A DNA stretch of 64,000 bases from M50B103 sp041667565 (GCA_964572745.1 CAZNFT010000001.1:62001-126000); one strand, 5' to 3'; positions 43,524 through 52,872 are shown, counted from the stretch's first letter. Numbers and translations are program-made. Notes: generated by a model from the sequence alone, not told the origin.

Positions 43524-43986
43524 GACTATTCTCGGTGCATGATTTTAATCTCGGAAGTTTTAGCATAGAAAAACCTTATTTTCAATCTACAAGGCTTTAG
43601 CAAAGTAGATCGGATATCACTGTGAATGTGAGCACTGAGTTCATAGGGATCGATAATTTACCTGCAATTTTGAGCCCTGAAGTATTGAGAATGGATTTCA
43701 AACGAGGAAGGGGTTAAAATACCAAAATAATCTATCTTATAAAATGATATTGAAATGGTAAAAGCAAAATCGTGAGATAGCTAATTTTGCAAAAGATCTG
43801 TGCAAATGCTTTGATGGGAGCTTATGCAAAGAGTTCCATTAATATATTAATCAGGGCAAGGTCTCAAGTGTGCTTTAAAGAAAGTTTTGGAGAATACTTT
43901 AAGTCAATCAGTATTAATTATTAGGAATAAGAAGAACCCCCGATGCATGGAGACTTTAAGTCTTATCTGTTCATCTTGTTTAAAAA
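43524..43986. other. Noncoding 463 bases, with a dispersed-repeat copy
   Basis: No ORF here has coding features. It contains the second copy of the 31-bp dispersed repeat (43802-43832), matching 31024-31054. The remainder is AT-rich sequence without a recognisable RNA gene or terminator. Confidence 0.45.
43802..43832. repeat. 31-bp dispersed repeat, copy 2
   Basis: This copy matches 31024-31054 at 27 of 31 bases in the same orientation. The shorter word GGGAGCTTATGC also recurs near 63238. Confidence 0.6.
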
Positions 43987-44181
43987 AGCAATCCGGGTTA
44001 TCCTGCTATCTTGTCGAAAAGCTAACGGATTATCCTGTTATCCTGTCCACCAGCAATCCAAGTTATCCTGTAATCCAGTCGAAAAGCTATCGGATTATCC
44101 TGTTATCCTGTCCACCAGCAATCCAAGTTATCCTGTAATCCAGTCGAAAAGCTATCGGATTATCCTGTTATCCTGTCAAAA
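43987..44181. repeat. Three tandem copies of a 65-bp repeat
   Basis: Copies start at 43987, 44052 and 44117, exactly 65 bases apart. The second and third are nearly identical to their ends; the first has several substitutions and the third diverges in its last few bases. Each unit contains TTATCCTGT words and AGTCGAAAAGCTA. No spacers differ between the copies, so it is a tandem array and not CRISPR. Short ORFs across it only translate the repeats. Confidence 0.85.
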
Positions 44182-44198
44182 AGAATCCTGTGATCTCG

Positions 44199-45197
44199 TC
44201 AATCAATTCCAATAGCAGATCGCAATCTATCCACAGTTGCAGAAGCGATAGTTCGTGCTTTTTCAGCGCCTTCTTTAAGAATTTTTTCTATATGTGTGGG
44301 GTCTTCCATCAACATGTCATACTTTTCTCTCATGGGTGAAAAGTGTTCTTCCATGATTTCAAATAATTCTTGTTTTGCATGACCCCAGCCCATGCCACCG
44401 GCCAAATAACGCTCGCGAGCAGCTTGCTGTTCTTTTTCATTTGCAAACAGTTTATATAAAGTAAATACATGCGATTCGTCAGGATTTTTAGCTTCTTCAA
44501 CTTCCTGAGAGTTGGTGACGATTTTCATGATGATCTTGCGGAATTTCTTGGGAGCTAAAAATAAGGGAATAACATTATCGTAACTTTTGCTCATTTTACG
44601 ACCATCTAAACCCACAACAACCTGCGTGCTTTCACTGATCACAGCTTTGGGAACGACTAGTAAGTCTTTGCCATAAGTATGGTTTAATGACTGGGCAATA
44701 TCGGCGCAGATCTCAACATGCTGTTGTTGGTCTTTGCCAACCGGAACAAAATTTGTATCGAACAAAAGGATATCTGCGGCCATAAGAACCGGATAAGTAT
44801 ATAATCCCATATTAATGCCGGAATCCGGATCGTTACCAGCATCAATGTTTTCTTGAACACAGGCTTTATAGGCATGCGCTCTATTCATTAAACCTTTTGA
44901 TGTAAAAGCCATTAGCATGGTCGTTAATTCAAAAGTTTCAGGTACATCTGACTGGCGGTAAAACATCATTGTTTCGGGATCAAGTCCGCATGCCAACCAG
45001 CTTGCGGCGAGTATGTGAGTCATTTCTTTTAATTGTGCAGAGTCCTTTACCGTATTTAGAGCATGATAATCTGCAATAAAATATCGGGCATCGAAATTAT
45101 TAGCTAACTCTATAGCAGGTTTAATGGCACCAAAATAATTCCCAATATGAGGTGTGCCCGTGGGTTTAATTCCTGTTAAACAAACTTTGCGACTCAT
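44199..45197 (-). CDS. trpS: Tryptophanyl-tRNA synthetase
   Basis: The 332-residue class I synthetase charges tRNA-Trp. The HIGH-type motif is PTGTPHIGNYFGAI (about 12-25) and KMSKS is in LDGRKMSKSYDN (about 196-207). YPVLMAADILLFD, VPVGKDQQQHVE and RAHAYK match the bacterial family, and the size is normal. The gene overlaps the stop of the upstream NlpC/P60 gene by one base (TAATG), so translation is coupled. The 3' end is next to the 65-bp tandem repeat. Confidence 0.96.
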   Translation of the reverse strand: MSRKVCLTGIKPTGTPHIGNYFGAIKPAIELANNFDARYFIADYHALNTVKDSAQLKEMTHILAASWLACGLDPETMMFYRQSDVPETFELTTMLMAFTSKGLMNRAHAYKACVQENIDAGNDPDSGINMGLYTYPVLMAADILLFDTNFVPVGKDQQQHVEICADIAQSLNHTYGKDLLVVPKAVISESTQVVVGLDGRKMSKSYDNVIPLFLAPKKFRKIIMKIVTNSQEVEEAKNPDESHVFTLYKLFANEKEQQAARERYLAGGMGWGHAKQELFEIMEEHFSPMREKYDMLMEDPTHIEKILKEGAEKARTIASATVDRLRSAIGID

Positions 45198-46006
45198 TAT
45201 TTTTCCTTTCTGATAAGCATATCTATAGAATAGATACCTTCAAGCATTTTATGTAATTTTTCAGAATAATGATTTGCTTGAGGATCAAAAGAATTCAGTT
45301 TCACTTCACCCGAAGAATGAATGTATTCAGGAGATCTACGCATAATGGCGACATGTGTAATATTGCCCTTGGCATTTTGATAGAAGGCAAGATCTCCCGG
45401 TTGGGCATCTTCGATACTAAGGGGATGCTTTTTAAGAACCTTGATCTGTTGAGAGGCATCTCGTGGTAATTCTAATCCTGCAATTTTAAAGCTCATTTGA
45501 GTTAAACCCGAGCAATCACAGCCGTTTTCTGTTTTACCACCCCAAAAATAGGAACAGCCTAAAAGTTTACCCGCAGTGCATAAAATGATATCGCGTGGAT
45601 CTGTAACGGTCAATTCTTTTTGTTGCAAAAAAGCCCGCGATCCATCAGGCATTAATACTTCGTATATATCATTATCTCTTTTTAGATAGGGAAATAAAGC
45701 TCCAAGAGCAGCGACTGCTTTACGCGGTGTTTTCATGTCTACGCTTTCATAGAGAGAAAGAAAAGGCGTATGAATCAGAATCTTGGGTAAAGTAATTATC
45801 ATATCTTCCATATCTTTTGAAAGACCCAAGGTGGAGAAATTCTGACACCAAGCTTCATATCCATCCGGGAGTTTTAATTTTATCCAATCACCTTCTTGTT
45901 GAAGGACTTCGGCAATTTCCCACATAATACCCTGAGTTACTAGCTGAGAAGAAAATCGAGCTTCCTCATACATGTTAGCAAAAGGTGTTTTAATGATCTT
46001 TTTCAT
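45197..46006 (-). CDS. NlpC/P60-family cell-wall peptidase with SH3-like domains
   Basis: The 269-residue protein has two bacterial SH3-like segments (about 1-60 and 75-135: VLQQEGDWIKLKLPDGYEAW, DNDIYEVLMPDGSRAFL) and an NlpC/P60 domain (about 138-262). Catalytic residues are C165 in GCDCSGLTQ, H218 in ITHVAI and H230 in YIHSSG. The architecture matches gamma-D-glutamyl-diamino acid endopeptidases that process murein peptides. No export signal is visible, so it may act on recycled peptides in the cytoplasm, like dipeptidyl-peptidase VI. It lies between a membrane kinase fusion and trpS. Confidence 0.88.
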   Translation of the reverse strand: MKKIIKTPFANMYEEARFSSQLVTQGIMWEIAEVLQQEGDWIKLKLPDGYEAWCQNFSTLGLSKDMEDMIITLPKILIHTPFLSLYESVDMKTPRKAVAALGALFPYLKRDNDIYEVLMPDGSRAFLQQKELTVTDPRDIILCTAGKLLGCSYFWGGKTENGCDCSGLTQMSFKIAGLELPRDASQQIKVLKKHPLSIEDAQPGDLAFYQNAKGNITHVAIMRRSPEYIHSSGEVKLNSFDPQANHYSEKLHKMLEGIYSIDMLIRKEK

Positions 46007-46019
46007 ATATAGACTCCAA

Positions 46020-47549
46020 TTATTTGATTAGCAAGTAAGCCAGGCCACCTAAAAGTCCTCCGGCCAGCGTATTGCAAAAATTAACAAAATCATTATTGAT
46101 CTTTTTATAACCACTTGCAAGTGGAATATTTTTATTCTCGCAATGTGAGGTTTTTTCTGTAAGTTTTTTGCAAGTAGGACAATGATATTGGGCTTGCACG
46201 CTTGCACCAAGGAAGGAATCAACAAAAGCCCCTATCAGACCGACTATAGAAATTAGTAAAACAGCAGTCCAGGTCATATTAATTCCAGCAAAATATAAAA
46301 GAGAATATTTTCCTACAAGCGCAATTAAAAAAGCTCCTGTAAAGGCACCGACAGTACCAATAATAGTAAGTCCGCCCGAAGTTCCCTGCGGTACTTTTTT
46401 GAAATTAAGTATGGATATGGGATCATGTGAAGAAAAAGCACCGATCTCAGTTCCCCATGTATCAGCTGTCGCTGCCGCAATAGAGCCAAGGAAGATCATA
46501 TACCAAAAGAGTTCAGTCGTATTTAAAAAATGCCAACACATGGTGGCGATCATTGCCACACCTCCATTGGCAAAAACCTGAAAAATATCCCGTTTGCCGG
46601 TTTTTTCAAAAACTGTGGCTAGCTTTTTTTTATGTTTTTTACCCATTTTTGTAAAAATGCTAGAGAAGAAAAAGAATACCGCAATGGGTAACATCCACTC
46701 GACTCCACCAAGTCCAAAGACAACCGTTCCCAAAAGCCATGCGCCCACTGCGCCCGAAAGACTCAAGGCACTACTTGCATAAGCAATAGTTGCAATAGCA
46801 ACGGTAAGAGACATCCATATCATCAGGTGAGTTTGAAATTCGGGTGCTCCGTTATATAAAGCATCCAAAATAACACCTGCACCCAAGGGAACCATTAAAT
46901 TATCAGTACCTTTATGGGAGATGGTTTCAGCTCCGGCAGAGAAAAAACCGGCAAAAAGGCCAAATACGATGGCAATTGACCAAGTAATATCAGCTTGATG
47001 TGGAAAAACGTCTCTGAAGATCTTCATGCTTAGGACAGCTACAACAAAAGAGACCAGGAACATTGATAAACTGCCCTGCACAGATTTTTTCTCGGTAAGA
47101 ATAGTAAATCCCAAAGGTTTTTTTCTTGATTCTCCCACCCAAGAAGCGACAGGGTCACCAAAGGACATGATCAACATAGCTGTCAAGAGAATTGCCGGAT
47201 CCTTATCCCAAAACCAGCAGACAAGAATGAAAAAAGCAATAGGGAAATAAACAGTTCCATATGAAACTCGACTGGTTTCATGTATGCTTTTAAGTAAATT
47301 CAGTTTAATTGCAATAAAATTTAAAATGGCAAATAACAAAGCAATGATTAAAACCGGTGTTTTGCTTTCAATAAAAAAAGGAGCAGCACAGGTTAAACAT
47401 CCAACAAAAATATGAACTAATCTACGCGTAACATGGGGATGTACATCCAGCTTTTTAAGTAAAAGAGTTGCAATACCCAGGAACACCGTAATTCCTGCTA
47501 AGAAGATTAAAAATAGTCCCCAATCCGACCTAAAAAGAAAATTCATTAA
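46020..47549 (-). CDS. Fusion of phytol/dolichol-kinase-like and DUF92 (VTE5-VTE6-like) membrane domains
   Basis: The 509-residue protein has about 12-14 membrane segments. The first half (about 1-215) is of the phosphatidate cytidylyltransferase/dolichol kinase type: RRLVHIFVGCLTCAAPFF, MSFGDPVASWVGE and a KSVQGSLSMFLVS segment. The second half is DUF92, with SSALSLSGAVGAWLLGTVVFGLGG, AAATADTWGTEIG and PQGTSGGLTIIGTVGA. In plants VTE5 phosphorylates phytol and VTE6 (DUF92) makes phytyl diphosphate, so one polypeptide with both domains could turn a polyprenol into its diphosphate. That is inference by family. The start at 47549 follows GAGG; an ATG 42 bases earlier lacks a site. Confidence 0.75.
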   Translation of the reverse strand, partial: LMNFLFRSDWGLFLIFLAGITVFLGIATLLLKKLDVHPHVTRRLVHIFVGCLTCAAPFFIESKTPVLIIALLFAILNFIAIKLNLLKSIHETSRVSYGTVYFPIAFFILVCWFWDKDPAILLTAMLIMSFGDPVASWVGESRKKPLGFTILTEKKSVQGSLSMFLVSFVVAVLSMKIFRDVFPHQADITWSIAIVFGLFAGFFSAGAETISHKGTDNLMVPLGAGVILDALYNGAPEFQTHLMIWMSLTVAIATIAYASSALSLSGAVGAWLLGTVVFGLGGVEWMLPIAVFFFFSSIFTKMGKKHKKKLATVFEKTGKRDIFQVFANGGVAMIATMCWHFLNTTELFWYMIFLGSIAAATADTWGTEIGAFSSHDPISILNFKKVPQGTSGGLTIIGTVGAFTGAFLIALVGKYSLLYFAGINMTWTAVLLISIVGLIGAFVDSFLGASVQAQYHCPTCKKLTEKTSHCENKNIPLASGYKKINNDFVNFCNTLAGGLLGGLAYLLIK

Positions 47550-47761
47550 ATACCTCAAATTAATGCAGGATATTACAAGAAAAAGCGTCAAATTACAATT
47601 GATAATTCGTCAATAATAAATGATAAAATACTTTTACAGCGGCTATATCTAATGTAAAGGAAGTAATTATATTTCATCTATTTTATCTTTTTCTTATGCT
47701 TTAATACTTTGAATTAGTATTAATTCTCAATACTTTTGACTTAATATCAGGAGATTATCAA

Positions 47762-49876
47762 ATGATTGATTCAATCATTGTTGGCTTATTACAGAATGTA
47801 GCTGTTTTACTAACTTTTTGTTTGGTATATGATTATATCTGGAAAAAAGATAAAGAGATCCAAACTGTTCCCAGAAAAGTCCTTGCAGGTGTATTAATTG
47901 GAAGTTTGAGCTTGCTTTTAATGCTAACACCATATCATTTGTCAGCGGAAATTATGATTGATAGTCGCACTGTATTATTAGCAATATCCGGGCTTTTCTT
48001 TGGTTTTTTACCCACCATAATAGCCATGTGCATTACTGTTCTCTATCAATTTACAATTGAGGGTAATAGCTTGTTGATTGGTGTTGCTTTTACATTAATA
48101 GCAGGTTTTTGTGGCTTAACATGGCGACAGTTTTTTCCTCCTCGAGAGATTAAAAAACCTTTTTATTGTCTTTTTATACTTGCTTTGCTTGTTCATCTGC
48201 TTGAACTGGCTAGTGTGTTACTTTTCCTTAAAAACATCTCGTTTTCTGATTTTAAGGAAATTGCTATACCCTTGGTCCTTTTATATCCTGCTTTTACGGT
48301 ATTACTTGGTATGTTGTTTTTGAGTCGATGGAGAATTTGGCAACATAGTCAAGAAACACGACAAGAAGAATTACAATATCGTGCCCTTTTTGAAAATGCC
48401 GGAGAAGCTATAGTGATAGCTCAAAAAGGCAAGATCTCCTTTGCCAATAAACGTATGACTGATATCTTGGGTGTCCCTCCTGATGAATCCAGGAGAAAAG
48501 CTTTTACTTCTTTTGTTCATCCTGATGATCGAGATTTAGTTTATCAGCGTCATTTGAAGCGTATTAAAAAACTGGATGTACCCAGTAGATATTCATTTAG
48601 AATGATTACCAAGCAAAATAAATTATTATGGGTAGATATAAACTCTGTATATTTTGAGTGGAATGGTGAGCCGGCATCTTTAAGCTTTTTGTCAGATGTA
48701 ACAGAGCATCGCGAAGCTGAAAGACAGCTTATTCTTGCTAAAAATAAGGCAGAGGAAAGCGATAGAATAAAATCAATTTTTCTTGCAAATATGAGTCATG
48801 AGATCAGAACACCCATGAATGCCATTGTAGGATTTTCTGACCTTCTTTCTAAGGATTCCCTAAGCGAGGCTAAAAGAAAACCTTATTTTGAAATGATCCA
48901 TTCAGCCGGTAAACAGCTTTTGCATATTATTAATGATATTATTGATGTTTCTAAACTGGAAGTAAATCAATTGAGACTGAATAAAGAAAATGTAAGATTA
49001 GATGATATTTTCAAACAGAGTATTGATATGTTTCAAAGCTCGTCACTATTTATTGAAAAGAAAAATGTTGAATTGATCCTAAATTTTCCATCTCCAACAA
49101 AAGAATTCATGGTTTATGCTGATCCTTACAGGATACGCCAAATTCTTGATAATCTATTATCGAATGCGATTAAATATAGCAATACAGGTAGTGTTGAGCT
49201 TGGATATACACTGACCGAGAAAGCAAGATCTCTTGTTCTTTTTACGTATGTAAAAGACACGGGTCCCGGTATTCCGGAAGATAAAAAGACTATGGTTTTC
49301 AAAAGATTTCGTCAGGTAGAGGAAGATCGCTATCGGGAAGGTACCGGCTTGGGTTTGAGTATTACAAAAGGTATTATTGATTTAATGGGTGGGGAAATTG
49401 ATCTTGAATCCCAAGTTGGCGTGGGGTCGAAATTCTTTTTTAGCCTAGAACTTGAAAAAGCAAAGGAGCTTCAGCTTATGGACAATAATGAAATAAATGC
49501 TATCCCGGATTTGAAGGATATAAACATATATATAGCAGAAGATGATTATACCTCATTTTTTTTGATAAAAGAATATCTGAACGAAACAAATGCCAGGATA
49601 TCTTACGCTTATGATGGTGAAATCCTGATGGAGATGCTCGAAAAAGAAGTCCCCGATATTTTACTTTTAGACATTAATATGCCCAAAAAAGATGGATATG
49701 CTTGTCTTGAAGAGATAAAGAATAAGAATTATTCCGTAAAAATAATTGCCCAAACAGCCTATGCCATGGAAAATGAAAAAGATCGTTGTTTGGCTTCGGG
49801 ATGCCATGGCTATGTGTCTAAACCAATAGATGCACTTGCTCTCTACAAAGAAATTCAAAAAGTTCTCCAGAGATAG
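47762..49876 (+). CDS. LytS-type hybrid sensor histidine kinase (5TM-PAS-kinase-receiver)
   Basis: The 704-residue protein has a 5TM/LYT sensor (about 1-200, with GLFFGFLPTIIAM and FGLTWRQF-like segments), PAS (about 205-325, LFENAGEAIVIAQKGKISFANKRM), HisKA with NMSHEIRTPMNAIVGFSDLL, HATPase with the GTGLGLSITKGI G2 box, and a C-terminal receiver with LLDINMPKKDGYA and YVSKPID. It senses a membrane signal and passes phosphate within or to a partner protein. No response regulator gene is adjacent. Its 3' end is 11 bases before an oxidoreductase that starts with TTG. The signal is unknown. Confidence 0.92.
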   Translation: MIDSIIVGLLQNVAVLLTFCLVYDYIWKKDKEIQTVPRKVLAGVLIGSLSLLLMLTPYHLSAEIMIDSRTVLLAISGLFFGFLPTIIAMCITVLYQFTIEGNSLLIGVAFTLIAGFCGLTWRQFFPPREIKKPFYCLFILALLVHLLELASVLLFLKNISFSDFKEIAIPLVLLYPAFTVLLGMLFLSRWRIWQHSQETRQEELQYRALFENAGEAIVIAQKGKISFANKRMTDILGVPPDESRRKAFTSFVHPDDRDLVYQRHLKRIKKLDVPSRYSFRMITKQNKLLWVDINSVYFEWNGEPASLSFLSDVTEHREAERQLILAKNKAEESDRIKSIFLANMSHEIRTPMNAIVGFSDLLSKDSLSEAKRKPYFEMIHSAGKQLLHIINDIIDVSKLEVNQLRLNKENVRLDDIFKQSIDMFQSSSLFIEKKNVELILNFPSPTKEFMVYADPYRIRQILDNLLSNAIKYSNTGSVELGYTLTEKARSLVLFTYVKDTGPGIPEDKKTMVFKRFRQVEEDRYREGTGLGLSITKGIIDLMGGEIDLESQVGVGSKFFFSLELEKAKELQLMDNNEINAIPDLKDINIYIAEDDYTSFFLIKEYLNETNARISYAYDGEILMEMLEKEVPDILLLDINMPKKDGYACLEEIKNKNYSVKIIAQTAYAMENEKDRCLASGCHGYVSKPIDALALYKEIQKVLQR

Positions 49877-49887
49877 AAGGCAGCACA

Positions 49888-50874
49888 TTGAATAAAAAGA
49901 TTATCTGGGGTGTTATTGGAGCAGGTTCGGTATGTGAAATAAAAAGTGTGCCTGCAATGTATAAACTTCCAGGTTCTCGGGTAAAAAGTATTATGCGCAG
50001 AAACGCATTTGCTGCTGAGGATTTTGCAAAACGCCATGGGGTACATTCCTGGACCCAAAATGCTGATTTCCTATTTAAAGACAATGAAATTAATGCAATC
50101 TATATTGCTACTCCGCCTGATACTCATGCTTATTACACCAAAAAAGCTGCGCAAGCCGGGAAAATAGTTTATGTTGAAAAGCCCATGGCAAGAGATCATG
50201 ATGAATGCATAAAGATGATCTCTGTTTGTGAAAAGTATGCTGTGCCACTTTTTGTTGCCTATTACAGACGAGCCCTTCCTCATTTTTTAAGAATTAAAAA
50301 ATTAATTGATTCAGGATATTTGGGGAATATTCAAAAAGTTGATATCTTTTTTAATCGTTCACTTCGAGATATGGAAAAAGATCATCCAGAAAAAATATGG
50401 AGACTGAATCCCAAAGTTTCCGGTGGTGGGTATTTTCATGATCTGGCCTCACATCAACTAGATCTTTTGGATTTCTTTTTTGGACCTGTAATAAAAGTTC
50501 AAGCTTGCGCTAAGAATGTTTCAGGTTATTACAGCGTTCCTGACAATGTTCGGGCAGACTTATTATTTAAGGATAATGTAGTGGCTAAGGGATATTGGAA
50601 TTTTGCTTCTTCAAAAACGGAGGTCAAAGACGAGATTCTTATTGAGGGTGACAAAGGACATCTTGCTTTTTCAACATTTGCTCATACAAGAATAAGCGGA
50701 GTATCTGATGATTTTGGAGCGATCAATGAAAGTTATCAGCTTCCTCAACATATTCAGGAATGTCTGATTAAGACGATCATTTTAGAGATTCAGGGCAAGG
50801 GAAAATGCCCAAGTACAGGAGTGTCCGCTGCCAGAACATCAAAAGTAATGGATATTGTCTGTAATTATCCTTAG
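49888..50874 (+). CDS. Gfo/Idh/MocA-family NAD(P)-dependent oxidoreductase
   Basis: The 328-residue protein has a Rossmann N-terminal domain (IIWGVIGAGSVCEIKSVPA, then YIATPPDTHAYYTKKAAQAGKIVYVEKPMA with the conserved E-K-P) and a C-terminal alpha/beta domain (GGGYFHDLASHQLDLLDFFFG). Lys in EKPMA and the H-D pair in YFHDLASHQLD are the expected catalytic residues. Members oxidise or reduce sugars and related polyols; the substrate is not evident. TTG is used as start, with GAAGGCAG eight bases upstream. It follows the kinase gene closely and precedes the MBL cassette by 27 bases. Confidence 0.88.
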   Translation: MNKKIIWGVIGAGSVCEIKSVPAMYKLPGSRVKSIMRRNAFAAEDFAKRHGVHSWTQNADFLFKDNEINAIYIATPPDTHAYYTKKAAQAGKIVYVEKPMARDHDECIKMISVCEKYAVPLFVAYYRRALPHFLRIKKLIDSGYLGNIQKVDIFFNRSLRDMEKDHPEKIWRLNPKVSGGGYFHDLASHQLDLLDFFFGPVIKVQACAKNVSGYYSVPDNVRADLLFKDNVVAKGYWNFASSKTEVKDEILIEGDKGHLAFSTFAHTRISGVSDDFGAINESYQLPQHIQECLIKTIILEIQGKGKCPSTGVSAARTSKVMDIVCNYP

Positions 50875-50901
50875 TATAAACTGAACGGAAGGAATAATGA
50901 A

Positions 50902-51567
50902 ATGCTTAAAATTACCATAGTTTACGATAATACTGTTTGCAAAGAAGGCTTGAAACCTGACTGGGGTTTTGCTGCAATTGTTGATATTGATGAACACAGG
51001 ATCCTTTTTGATGCCGGTGCTGATGGACATATTTTATTAAACAACATGAAAGTTTGTGGAGTTGATCCCAAGTCTGTAGATACTGTATTTATTTCACATC
51101 ACCATTTTGATCACACAGGTGGTCTGGCAGCTTTTATTCATGAAAATCCGGAAGTAGAAGTTTATGTTCCGACGTCTTTACGCGGTCTTCGTCGTGCTAA
51201 GGCAATACACCATATTTCCGAGGCGAGAGAAATATTTAAGAATGTTTATAGCAGTGGAGAGCTCAAGAATATTGAACAATCAATGTTTATTGAAACACCG
51301 CAAGGTTTAGTCGTGATTGCCGGTTGTTCACATCCCGGCGTCGATGCTATTCTTGAGAAAGCCCGAAAATATGGTCAAATTTATTTCCTTTTTGGGGGAT
51401 TTCACGGTTTTAGGGATTTTAATTTGTTAAAAGATATAGACTTTGTTTGTCCGACTCATTGCACGCAACAAATAAAAAAAATTGTGGAGATTTACCCCGA
51501 AAAATATATAAAAGGCGGTGCAGGACGTGAAATAAGCCTGCCTATTAAACAAGAAAGAGAACTATGA
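50902..51567 (+). CDS. MBL-fold metallohydrolase (pterin-phosphate-synthase-like branch)
   Basis: The 221-residue protein has HHHFDHTGG (H66-x-H68-x-D70-H71) and later histidines GFHGFRDF and CPTHCTQ, the metal ligands of the beta-lactamase fold. The opening KITIVYDNTV...GFAAIVDIDEHRILFDAGADGHILLNNM matches proteins annotated as 7,8-dihydropterin-6-methyl-4-(beta-D-ribofuranosyl)-aminobenzene-5'-phosphate synthase, a step of methanopterin synthesis in archaea. In bacteria this label is not certain. GGAAGGA precedes the ATG. The DUF89 gene overlaps its stop by four bases. Confidence 0.85.
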   Translation: MLKITIVYDNTVCKEGLKPDWGFAAIVDIDEHRILFDAGADGHILLNNMKVCGVDPKSVDTVFISHHHFDHTGGLAAFIHENPEVEVYVPTSLRGLRRAKAIHHISEAREIFKNVYSSGELKNIEQSMFIETPQGLVVIAGCSHPGVDAILEKARKYGQIYFLFGGFHGFRDFNLLKDIDFVCPTHCTQQIKKIVEIYPEKYIKGGAGREISLPIKQEREL

Positions 51568-52424
51568 AAACCTATTTAAAATGCATCCCCTGTTTTGTAA
51601 AACAAGCCTTGAGTGTAGCCGAAATAAGCTTTGACGACGATAGAGACATAAAAGATCTATTGGATAAGGTCGGTTGCCGAATTAAAGATATTGATATGAG
51701 TTTTACACCACCGGAAATGGGGATGATAATATATGATGAGTTGAACAAGATTACCGGGATTGATGATCCTTATGCACAAGAAAAAGCAGCTCATATCAAA
51801 GAAGCCAAGCGTTTATATCCTATGCTGAAAGAAAGACTTTCTAAGGCAGATGATCCTCTCTTAATGGCAATTCGCATTGCTATAGCAGGAAATGTGATGG
51901 ATCTTGGCATGGACAAAAAATTTCATGTAGAAAAAGACCTTGAACATATCTTGCAACAAGATTTTGCTATTTGTGATTATCAAGCATTTAAGGAAGTTCT
52001 TGAAAAAAGTGAAGAGGTCCTTTATTTAGGAGATAATTCAGGCGAATCTGTTTTTGATAAAATATTGATAGAAGAATTAAAAATTCCTGTAACTTATGTA
52101 GTAAGAGGAAAACCTGTTATTAATGATGTGACCTACGATGATGCTGTTGCATCGGGATTGGATGAAGTGGCTGAGATCATTTCTTCGGGGACTCCGGCAC
52201 CGGCCACCATACTAAGATTATGTAATGACGATTTTTTGAGAAGATTTAATAAAGCAACAATAATCATTGCAAAGGGTCAGGGTAATTATGAAGGTCTTTC
52301 TGAAACGGATAGACCTGTATTCTTTTTATTGAAAGCTAAGTGTCCTGTTATTGCCGAAGATATTGGTGTAAAAGAAGATGATATTGTCTGCAAGTATGCC
52401 TTGAAAAATAAAAGAGGACAATAA
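51564..52424 (+). CDS. DUF89/ARMT1-like protein (metal-dependent damage-control phosphatase family)
   Basis: The 286-residue protein begins with the family start YLKCIPCFVKQALSVA and has DDPLLMAIRIAIAGNVMDLG, VLYLGDNSGESVFDKILIEEL and IIAKGQGNYEGLSE, the motifs of DUF89 subfamily I in archaea and anaerobes. DUF89 proteins are metal-dependent phosphatases acting on damaged or excess phosphometabolites, such as sugar phosphates or phosphopantetheine. The particular substrate here is unknown. It is coupled by overlap to the MBL gene before and the CGGC gene after, so they probably serve one process. Confidence 0.85.
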   Translation: MKTYLKCIPCFVKQALSVAEISFDDDRDIKDLLDKVGCRIKDIDMSFTPPEMGMIIYDELNKITGIDDPYAQEKAAHIKEAKRLYPMLKERLSKADDPLLMAIRIAIAGNVMDLGMDKKFHVEKDLEHILQQDFAICDYQAFKEVLEKSEEVLYLGDNSGESVFDKILIEELKIPVTYVVRGKPVINDVTYDDAVASGLDEVAEIISSGTPAPATILRLCNDDFLRRFNKATIIIAKGQGNYEGLSETDRPVFFLLKAKCPVIAEDIGVKEDDIVCKYALKNKRGQ

Positions 52425-52870
52425 TGAAAAAGACTAAAGTTGGCATTATTATTTGTCATCGCTATCATAGGTGTGCAGGCGGGAAATGTTTTCGGGCTTT
52501 GCGTGAACGCGAAGGTGCTTTTAAGCGCTATTCTAAAGACGAAGAATTGGAGGTCGTTGGTTTTACTTCTTGTGCTGGTTGTCCCGGTGGAAATATTGAA
52601 TATTCTCCCGAAGAAATGATCAAGAATGGAGCAGAGGTCATTCATCTGGCAACCGGTTTGATCGTTGGCTATCCACCTTGTCCTCGTATTGAGCAATTTA
52701 AAAAGTTCATTGAAGTGAGATACAAAATACCTGTTGTGCTTGGTACACATCCAATTCCGGAAAAATATCATCTTGTCCATAAAGAACTTGCTACATGGAA
52801 AAGTGCTTGGTGGAAAAAATTGCTAGTAGATTTAAATGATCCTTTAGAGATCAGAAAGAGTTACGATTAA
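52424..52870 (+). CDS. CGGC-domain protein (cysteine-rich, putative metal-binding)
   Basis: The 148-residue protein has the CGGC-domain pattern: IIICHRYHRCAGGKCFRAL (C11, C17, C22), then FTSCAGCPGGNIEYSPEEMIKNGAEVIHLATGL (C50, C53) and PPCPRIEQFKKFI. The cysteines could hold a metal or Fe-S cluster. CGGC proteins are common in anaerobes and methanogens and have no established function. It starts at the last base of the DUF89 gene and ends two bases before the radical SAM gene, so the block is an operon. Confidence 0.82.
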   Translation: MKKTKVGIIICHRYHRCAGGKCFRALREREGAFKRYSKDEELEVVGFTSCAGCPGGNIEYSPEEMIKNGAEVIHLATGLIVGYPPCPRIEQFKKFIEVRYKIPVVLGTHPIPEKYHLVHKELATWKSAWWKKLLVDLNDPLEIRKSYD

Positions 52871-52872
52871 TC

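Noticed and set aside
43987..44181. Possible CRISPR array
   Set aside because: The whole 65-base unit repeats without distinct spacers, and no cas gene is nearby.
43887..44215. Two overlapping short ORFs across the 65-bp tandem repeats
   Set aside because: They only translate the repeat unit (ILLSC, YPVIQS repeated), have no ribosome site and no protein-like composition.
44226..44234. TATCCACAG resembling a DnaA box
   Set aside because: It lies inside the trpS coding region as a single isolated site.
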